Positions 55,949-64,000 of a DNA stretch of 64,000 nucleotides are shown piece by piece. The number at the start of each line of letters is the position of its first letter. The first letter of the stretch is position 1. The notes beneath the pieces were generated by a model. It was not told the DNA's origin. It saw only the letters and a program-made list of their open reading frames with translations, and made no database searches. The stretch is from positions 2,170,001 through 2,234,000 of the forward strand of contig JAEHOE010000003.1 of the NCBI GenBank assembly GCA_016858145.1. Direction: 5' to 3'. Source of the stretch: Edaphochlamys debaryana (lineage: Eukaryota > Chlorophyta > Chlorophyceae > Chlamydomonadales). The translations under genes were made by a program, and so were the position numbers.

Positions 55949-56559
55949 GGGCTCCCGCCGGGTTCCTGGCGGGGAGGGGCGGGGCGTGGTGGTTGGGGTT
56001 TGGGCATTTGGAGTGGGGTCGGGTGCGGTTGGTCTGCCAGGGGCTGGGCACTTGGTGGGCGCTTGGTGCCTGCTACAGGCAAATTTGCACGAGTCCTCGA
56101 GGTCACGGACGTTGGTCGGGGGCCGGGAGCAGTGTCCGGGGGTCGGACATGTCGGCATGGCGCCCCTTCGACGCACACGACACTACCCCAGGCCGGCTCC
56201 TTGGTTATTCCGAAGTCTTCCACCGCCACAAGGCTTGCGCCTCGCACAGGACAGGTCGAGCTCAGGCATTGAGGCATCGCACCGTTAGCACGCCGACGTC
56301 GATGGCTCCCGGCCAACTTGGGCAGCCGAGCATGGTCCCCAGAAGCGGGAACTCTATGACCCTGTAAGCCGCCTCACGCAAGCCCTAACCCATCGGGAGC
56401 GTCGGGTGGGGTGGGGGGAAACTAGGGGTGATGCAGCGGGGAAGGAGAGGAGGAGGCACACACGTCCTGTCGACACCGCCATCGCTCCGCTATCAAGCCA
56501 GCAAGTCCATATTTTGCACATGTTCGGTATCCCAACCTAACTAGCCAGGATAGTTCACA
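55949..56559. other. U-box gene 3' UTR and upstream region of the F-box gene
   Basis: The first 415 bases form the 3' UTR ending at the TGTAA at 56363. The remaining 190 bases must hold any promoter or first exon of the F-box gene. No ATG-led exon with a compatible splice phase was found. Confidence 0.5.
56363..56367 (+). terminator. Poly(A) signal TGTAA of the U-box gene
   Basis: TGTAA 415 bases downstream of the stop at 55948. Confidence 0.6.
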
Positions 56560-58817
56560 TTGGCTGCCGATGGCCCTGCCCTCGACCTCAACCCCTTCCG
56601 CGTGCTGCCGACAGAGCTACACGAGCGCATTACATGGCAGCTCAACTCGAACGAGCTCGCCTGCCTGCGCTATGTATGCAAGGACTGGGCCGACCGCTTC
56701 AAGGCGAATTCGCCGCTCCGGCTTAGCAAGCGGGCGCCGCGCTGGGCGTTATTCGTTAGCTGGTCGTCACCCGCGGCATATAAAGGGCTCAGTCGGGCGC
56801 GGCGAGAGCAACTGGCGTGCCTTGTAGCGCGCAGCAACGACGCCGAGAATCTGGAGATCATGCTGGCGGGAGCTCGTCTGCGACCCAGCGAAAGCCACAT
56901 GCTGGCAGCGGCCAGCGCCAGCGCCCACGACGTCTGCCGCTGGCTTGCAGAGCGCGTCAGCATCTCGGAAGGCCTCTTGGAGGCGGCTGCGCAGAGCGGT
57001 CGGATTGATACGTGCGAGCTCTGCCTCGAGCTCTGCCCAGGGCTGCAAGTCCTACGGAGCCAGGAGGTAGCCCGGGAGCATCTGAACGCGGCCAAAGCGG
57101 CGGCACGCGCAGGCCACGTCGCTCTGCTTGAGTGGCTCATCGCCCGGTACACGGCCAACGCGGCCGCCGACTACACGAGCTGGCTCCGCGAGGTCCCCGT
57201 GTCGGCGCTCGGCGGCTGCACCCTGCCCACTGTGCAAGAGCTGTGGCAGCGCTACATGCCAACTCCCCCACCAGCTTGGAACTTGCGGGAGAGGGACCAC
57301 GCCGTGGGCCTGGCACTGACGAGCCCCGACTGGCAAGCCAAAGCACAGTGGCTCCGCACGCGGGGCGTGCTTCCTGCTGAGGGCGTCGTCCTGCCCCAAG
57401 CCGATGAAGGCATCGTGGCCGCAGTGCACGCGCAGGACGCGGTGGCGGTGCAGCAGCTGCAGTGGGCGGCGCAGCGGGGCTTCCTTACAACCAACAGCGC
57501 CAGAAACCTCAACGCAGCCCTGCAACAGGGCAACGTGGAGGCCCTGCGATGGCTGCTGGCGCGCTACTACTACGACTCCCAGCCCCACTGGGACGAGGGC
57601 TCAGCGCAGGCAGCGGAGGCGAGGCACCTGACCGCTTTGGAATTGCTGAGGCAGGCAAGATGGGGCGCCGGGGTGCAACTCGGGGGTTCCCAATCGTCTG
57701 CCTTTGGCTCTGCGTAGCTTCTCCCAGAGTCCGGCTCCCTTTCTACCCCGTTGCCCTGCCGTGAGTCTCCGACAGAAAGGGGCCCGGCTTCGCGTTGGGC
57801 AGCTCCTCTGAGCCCTCCCCTCTCCCCCCTATACCCGATGCCTCACCCTCACAGACAGGGATTCGGCTTCACCCGGGAATCCTGGCGGAGGCCGCCGCGC
57901 GGGGCGGCCGTCTGCCGGTCCTGAAGTGGGTCGCCGAGGCGTTCGGTGAGGAGGGCCCCGCGTGATGACCGCTGCGGCAGGCTCGGGGAGTGCGGAGTGC
58001 ATGCGCTGGCTGAGAGACGGCTGTGGCTGCGGCTTGGAGGAGTCAGCATGGACCACGGCCGTGGAGTCGGGGTGCGAGGCGGCGGTGGAGCTGCTGGAGG
58101 AGTGGGGCTGCCCCAAGCCGGTAAGCGCTGGTTGCGCGGTCTAGCGTACATGGGTGCTAGGATGCGGAGTGTGACGCTGCCCCAAGCCGGTGACGGCGGG
58201 CTGGGCGGCGTTGCCGGGCCGGCACGGCGTCAGGCTGTCAGGGGTCGGTGCACCGGGCTGCGTCTGCGGGCAGTGCGGGGCCACGCACTTGTGCGCTCGC
58301 CCTGACGATCTGCGCCTATGCCCTATGCCCTATGCCCCCCCGCCCTGCTGATCGCAGACCGATGGCCGGCCCTTCGCACGGGCCATCGAGAGAGGTGGGT
58401 GCAGTCCGTGGTCGCTTTGCCCTGGCGGCTGTCGCAGCGCGGCCGTGTTTTCTGTGCCTCACCTCGACTGTTGTCCGGATGTCAAAATGATGTGTTCTCC
58501 GCCCGCCAGGCGAGTGGAGCATGGTGCCGCTGCTGTTGGAGCGAGGGCTGTCCTTCGGCCCGCCGTACCGCAAGCTCTGCACCCGGGCCGCCGAGCAGGG
58601 CGCTCCGGTGGACGTCCTGCGCCTTCTGACGGACGCCGACTGCCCCGGGACCGACTGGGGCGAGGCGCTGCGGGCGGCGCAGCACCGAGCGTCGACCCAC
58701 CCCCGGGAGGGCGCTGCAGCGCTGGAGTGGCTCCAGTCCCAGGCCGTTCAGCGCGGCCTGCAGCCCCCGGCGCCGCGGGGGCTGCGCGGGTGGAGGGAGG
58801 TGGCGGAGAGCATGTAG
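56560..58817 (+). pseudogene. F-box protein with ankyrin-like repeats, probably broken
   Basis: The N-terminal part reads LPTELHERITWQL and ACLRYVCKDWADRFK, a recognisable F-box that would bind Skp1 in an SCF ubiquitin ligase. It is followed by ankyrin-like helices (AAQSGRIDTCELCLEL, AARAGHVALLEWLIA, ALQQGNVEALRWLLA). Exons 56560-57654, 57855-58120, 58358-58394 and 58510-58817 carry the repeats on to VAESM. Three oddities appear. The frame opens with TTG where ATG is expected (TTG GCT GCC), with a stop just upstream and no usable earlier exon. The first intron starts with GC. Exon two changes frame at 57963-57965, where a stop interrupts before the sequence resumes one frame over. It is either a recent pseudogene or a functional gene with sequence errors. 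Confidence 0.7.
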
Positions 58818-59943
58818 CGGCCTGGCGGCTGGCAAGGGGAAAGATGGGGAGTGGCGAGGGGCAGGCGTCACTGCCCCGTTGCGACATGAGATACTAGATC
58901 ACTGCTTTGCACTTGACGTGGAGGCGTCTCAGACGCAGTCCGGAGACTGCTGGCGGGTCAACGGTTCGGGTTGGAGCCCTCTTTGGCTGGTGGGCTCTAC
59001 CACCTCCACCAGTGCAGGAGGGCGGTCCGTGGGGGCGGCCCCAGTGGCCTCGTCCGCCAGGCTAGGTTGACGGCCGGCGGGAAGGCGGCATGGACCGGGC
59101 GCCGCATGGGGCTGGGCGTTTAGTCGTTTGGTAATTCTGGTCGGGGGTTTGGACAGAAAGTTCTCGCCTAATGTTGCGCTTGTGAGGAGAGGCGGGACGC
59201 GATGCAGGGAACGGTTGAGCGGCGTTGAGCTGTGCGGGCGGAGTGTACGGCGTGCGAGCAGGAGCGGGATAGCATACAAGGAAGTCCGGTTGACCCTCGT
59301 AGTTGTAGAATGGACGGGGTGCGGGTGAAGGGGTGGGTACTGGGTAGAGTTTGAGTGGAGTTCGGGACGCGGAGTGCAGAGACAGAGGGGAAGTTGTCGT
59401 GAGGAGGGAATCTTGCCCGAAGTCCTTTAACACATGGCCGCCTAGGGCATGCTCAGGCCACCTTCGGCCGTTTGGCGGCAGCAAGGTCCTGCCGACGGTT
59501 CTATGCAAAGCGCTTGAGCTCAACAACAGTGTCCCTAGCTTACAGCAAGGCGCTGCCGTCCGACCCACATCACTCGCATATACATGGTCCAGAGGCCCAG
59601 GACGGCAGGCACTCCGGATGCAACGTCGCTCACATGCCCTGCTCAACCGCACGCCTCGGCGCAGGGCGCCCTGCCTCGGTACCGCCGCCACGTGCCCCAG
59701 TGATCCCTGCACCTGCTACCTTTTTTGCCTCCAGCTCCAGCTCCGGCCCTCAGACCCCGTCCCCATGCTCCTGCGCCAATGCTCCTCCATGAGAGCGCGC
59801 ACCCTCACCCGATCGCGCAATCTGCCCTGCTACTCCTGCGCGCGCCGCTCCTGCCAGCGCCGCCGCGGCTCCTCCGCCTCCACCCACGTCCGTACACCTC
59901 CGTACGGCAGGCCGGCTGCTGACGCGGCCAGCTTGCTCGTGAC
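58818..59943. other. Convergent intergenic region
   Basis: Between the F-box gene and the syntaxin gene, whose stops face each other. It contains the syntaxin poly(A) signal at 59540. No TGTAA on the plus strand and no exon were recognised. Confidence 0.45.
59540..59544 (-). terminator. Poly(A) signal TGTAA of the syntaxin gene
   Basis: Reads TGTAA on the minus strand, about 400 bases beyond the stop at 59944. Confidence 0.55.
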
Positions 59944-62900
59944 TCATGCGTGCTTGATGATGACCACGATGAGCATGAGCACGATGAGGCAGATGAGGGC
60001 GATGATGCAGATGGCCATGCGGGAGCGCTTCTGGGTGGTCTCGGCGCGCTGCAGCTCCTTGACGCCCGTCTCCACCTGGGGGGAAGGAGGGGGGGGGGGG
60101 GGAGTGGTTGGGTGTTTGTAGCTGAGCAAGTTGGTGCGTGTGGGGCGGTGTGTGGGGGGGCGGCGTTGAAAGCCTGGAGACTTGTGGAGGGGTCGGGGGG
60201 TCGGGGAAACGTTGGGGGCAAGGAGAGACGGCGTAAGCGGCCCCGGAAGGGCTGAGGAGCAGCGCGTGAAGAGCGGTTGCGGGTGGCGGCATTGCACGCG
60301 CAGAGGCCTGAGGCCCTGCACCCACAGGGGCCTGGAGTGCACCCGCCCCCAGACCCCCCACGCCCCACGCCAGACCCCCGCGCAGCGCTGGCCACAGCGA
60401 CAGCGACGGCCAGGGCCGGGATCAAGACCAGGGCCAGATCTCCGCTAGCCCCGCCCATTCCCCCCGCCCCCGGCCGCCCCCGCACCTTGACGGCGGTCTG
60501 TGTGATATTGTGGTCGATGCGGTCCAGCATGGTGCCCTGGGGTGGGGGGGAGGGGTGAAGGGGTGGGGGGGTGGTTGTTGGATGCGAGCAGAGTCGCGTG
60601 GGGTGGGCTGGAACGCGGTGCTGGTTGAAGTGCGCGGGGTGTACGTTTGCTCTAGTTGGGACCGGCCTCTCTCCGATCTAATGTCTGGTCCTTCCCTTCA
60701 TACACGCTTGCACGGCCCCGTCTGTCAAGCACCCTGCTTCGATCGACCATGCCGGCCCGCCCGGGCGCCCACCTGCTCGATGACGAGCGTGGACAGGTCG
60801 CGCATGATCTGCGCCAGCTCCGCAATCGCCTCCACGATCTTGCGGATCTCGCTGTCCCGCTCGTTGATCAGGTCCTGCATGGGCGGTAGGGAGGGCGGGT
60901 GGGCGCGAGCAGAGGCCAGGCGGGAGGATGAGTGGGGGTGTCGTACAGCTGGCAGCGTGGGTCGTACGGCGGGTGCGTGCCGAGCCTGAACCCTCAGGAT
61001 CCCTGCCGCATGGCCCGGCTGAACCCCAGGCACGCGAGGCCGGCGACACGCACGCATCGGTTGCCAGACCAACAGACCAACGCCAAAGGGCGCTGCCCCA
61101 TCCGCCAGTCTCTGCCTCCTCCGGCCAACCCGCTGCTCCCCACACCCTCCCACAGCAGGCGGTACAGCATGTCCCTCCTCCTTCGCCAACCTCGGCAGCC
61201 AGATTACCCAAACCCGTCCACCCCTAACACGACCACACACACAAACCCCACCCAAACCCGCTCCCCCCGCCCCACCGTGCTGATGTCCACCATGGCCAGC
61301 TGCGCCTGCGTGAAGCCCGGGTCCACAGCCTCACCGCCCGAGGTCCTGCAGGTGGGGGCGGAGAGGGAGGGGTGGATGCTAAGGGCAATGGCGTCGCGCC
61401 GCGTACGGCGGGTGGCGGGCCCGAGGGAGGGAGCGGGGATCAAGCGCCCCACAGCCACACCATAGCGGTAAGATACCGCGTCAAGAGATAGCGTTACGGG
61501 CGGTCTTGCGCAGACGTGCCAGGAAGGGGCCGCTCCTTGGCCCATAGCCCACAGCCCCACTAATTCCCCCGCAACCCTGTGCCTGCCCAGCCGCCCGGGC
61601 TCACTTGGTCCCCTCGTCGCCCTCAATCAGTCCGATCACGGAGCCCTTCTCCAGGCCCTTCTGCTCCTCCACCTGCGGGGGGAAACAGGGGGCAGCGGCG
61701 GGGGACCACGGGTTCATCGGCGACGCCGAGGGTCCCAAACCCCCTGGCCCCGGTATGACAAGCCTTCACCCCCGAGGCCCGCCTAGCGAGCCCACGCGGC
61801 CACGTCGGGGCGGCACGCGCTGTTTCCCACTGGCGCTGCCCGCAGTACGGTACCGCCCTGCGGGACCTGTCTGCGCGATGCGCCTTCGCAGCAAGCCGAC
61901 CTCGGGGGCCCCCTGTGCACCCAAGTTGGCTTCAACCTGCCTTGTTGAGGAACCGCGTCTCCTCCTTCCGGAACTCCACCGAGAGCTTGAACAGGGCCTG
62001 GGGGTGGGACGGCCGGGTTGGGGCGGTTGGATGGGTTGGGGTTGGGGGCGGCCATGGAGGTTGGATGGGCCGGTGGGGGCAGCTTTGGGGCTCAGAAGGG
62101 AAGGATGCACCTGGGCACGGCCTTCCGCGCATAACCGTGCTGGCGGCAAACCTCCCATCCCGTCGGACGCGCACGTTGTCCGCCCCGTCTAAGAGTTGGG
62201 TGCCCACTCTACGGCGTGCGCCAATCGGGGCCGACATACCCGACGCGCATCCCAGCCCTCGAGGCACAACGTCCGGGCAAAAATCGCCACATCCCCGGCT
62301 GGCCCCGGCACAGGAGGCTTGCAGGCACAGGGCAAGCCCAACGAGGCCCCCCCACACACACACAAAGCCCCACGTGCCACATAAGGCCCCTTCATCTGCA
62401 CCTCAACCCTGGCAAAACGTCCGCGACCCTGCACCCTTCCAGCCCAGCTCACAATGCGCCTACACCAGCATCCAACTCGACGGACACACGCTAAAGCAAA
62501 CCCCCACTGCGCCCCCATTGTGGCAGTTTCTGCTGCCGCCGCTCGGGACACAGCCACACAGGTTTCCTTGCCTGCCCCCAACAGGCACCGCCTTCCGCCT
62601 CCTCTCCATCACCACCCCACCACCGCCCCCATTTACTGCCGGCAGGTCCACCCCGCCAGGCCGTGCCCCTCCTCACCTGCGCCAGCTGCTGCTGCACCTG
62701 CTTGCGGACCTGCTCGTCCTCCCCCGCCCCTGGGCTGGCCGCCATCGCACGGATGGCGGCGTCAAGCCGCTTGAAGTTCTGCTGGATTTCGCGGGTCAAC
62801 GCCTCGGCGTGCACCTGCGCTTCGCTTTCCCCATCGAACGTGACCAGCAGCGCCTTCGCGTGGTACCTGTTGGGCAACGGTGGCAGGGTGGAGGGGTTGG

Positions 62901-63370
62901 ATGATGGAGGCAGGGGAGAGGGGGCGGGGAAGATGCGGTGGAGGAAATGGCGTGAGGGGCCGCGGAGGGGTGGCGGAAGGCACCTGCCTCCGCTGCCGAT
63001 TGATCCACGCCGGGGTCGACCTACTCTTTCAGCTTGGACAGCCGCTCCTTCACGAGGTTCATCTCCACACGGATGCGCTCAGATTGCAGCACCCAGACCG
63101 GTGCGAGCGAGGCGGACGTGCTCGCTTGGTTCGCTGCTTCCACATCCGAAGAGTTCCCGAGCGCCGCGCTCATGAGCTTCTCCGTCGCCCTTCGGATATA
63201 CAGGGGGCAGCACCATCGTGAGAAGCAACATAACTGCCTCCGCCAGCTGCGCGCACTTACTTGTCTGAGCCAGGCCCCACGCTCCCGCCCAGCCCCTGCA
63301 GCCTCCGCGCTTCATTCCGAAGACGGATGAACTGCTGGGTTAGGTTGCGTGTTGATCCGTATGGAGGCAT
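59944..63370 (-). CDS. Qa-SNARE syntaxin of the SYP4/STX16 (TGN) family
   Basis: Nine exons, 63370-63261, 63189-63025, 62866-62677, 61997-61941, 61672-61605, 61345-61276, 60874-60773, 60536-60486 and 60075-59944, encode 314 residues, the usual SYP4 length. The N-terminal MPPYGSTRNLTQQFIRLRN resembles the Sec1/Vps45-binding peptide. LAPVWVLQSERIRVEM and YHAKALLVTFD match the SYP4 Habc region. The SNARE helix runs ERDSEIRKIVEAIAELAQIM, then DLSTLVIEQGTMLDRID with the central Gln that defines Q-SNAREs. A C-terminal tail anchor (ICIIALICLIVLMLIVVII) ends KHA. It should drive fusion of endosome-derived vesicles at the trans-Golgi network with Vps45. The intron after 61941 begins with GC instead of GT. 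Confidence 0.95.
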
Positions 63371-64000
63371 GCCTCCTCGCGGCTGAGTTGACCACCCGCA
63401 CCCTCGCGGGCCTTCCCCCACGCGCGACCAAGTCTAGGGGTCCTCGACTCGGGAAAACACTTAAACGCTGGGTCAAAGGAGATAAGGTGCCTCAAGCGTA
63501 GCGTATGCGGTAATCAGCTCGGCCTGAATCGCGGACTCGGGGAGACAAGGAGACTTGGCTTTTGCGCTGCTACGGTGCGTGTAGAAATCAAGATATATGC
63601 TGGAGTGAAGCATGGGCAGCCAGCTTCTGCTGGCCGGGCAGGCACATGCCCCCGCACCCCGAAACACACACGCTGGGCCCCCCGCCAAGCCCCCGGCCCG
63701 CGACCCGATGCGGCGCCCTCACCTCTCCGCCTTGCAGCAGCATCATGCATAACGCATGTCCCCCCAAAGAGGCCCCAGGAGGATAGAAGCCCAGCCGTTT
63801 GCTGAGACACAGACCAGGGGGCCGGCATGGCATGCAAGCGCATGCAGTTTTGGCCCCGCATGCTTGCTGCTGCAATTGCAACTGCTGAAGCAGTAACTTG
63901 CACAAGCACACAGGTCAGTGCATAAGTAGCGTCTGGCTGCTGGCTGCTGGGGCGGGGGCGCCCAACTGCGGACTTGTGGAGCGTGCCGACCTTGCGCAGT
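63371..64000. other. Upstream region of the syntaxin gene
   Basis: This holds the syntaxin promoter and the right edge of the window. Several gcatgc-type palindromes occur around 63827-63862. Open frames on both strands lack domain content. Confidence 0.35.

Noticed and set aside
56301..56362. Upstream ATG exon for the F-box gene ending at GTAAGC
   Set aside because: Its phase throws the F-box frame off, and the GTAAGC overlaps the TGTAA poly(A) signal of the U-box gene.

Overview
The window looks like nuclear DNA of a volvocine or Chlamydomonas-type green alga. It is very GC-rich, and genes are split into many short exons with GT-AG introns. TGTAA appears downstream of several stops, the usual poly(A) signal in these algae. 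Low-complexity Gly/Ala/Pro tracts sit inside proteins, and one gene encodes a secreted (SPPP)n hydroxyproline-rich wall protein. Only exons could be read; all gene models below were spliced by hand from reading frame, splice motif and intron phase.

Left part (1-23.4 kb). There is the 3' end of a small unidentified gene (172-1338), an 854-residue low-complexity unknown (2269-5968) and the secreted HRGP (6302-7962). Convergent to these on the minus strand are a type I membrane protein with a signal peptide (14927-10631), a frameshifted relic (about 16.08-15.49 kb), a lysine-rich protein (19916-17002) and an EF-hand membrane protein (23359-21235).

Middle (23.7-46.1 kb). A divergent 18-exon gene encodes a membrane-anchored GH32 beta-fructofuranosidase (23768-33169). 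Tail to tail with it is the largest gene, a DIS3/RRP44 exosome ribonuclease (about 46126-33846). Many introns of these two neighbours carry tandem copies of the head of the following exon, acceptor included, and DIS3 introns share a short repeat family.

Right part (46.8-64 kb). NSA2, a 60S ribosome biogenesis factor, lies head to head with DIS3. It is followed by a U-box protein with a degenerate kinase domain (51225-55948), an F-box/ankyrin-like gene with a missing ATG and a frameshift (56560-58817), and a TGN syntaxin of the SYP4/STX16 family on the minus strand (63370-59944).

Housekeeping RNA and ribosome functions (DIS3, NSA2), trafficking (syntaxin) and ubiquitin-related genes are interspersed; no operon, CRISPR, rRNA, tRNA or intact transposon was recognised.
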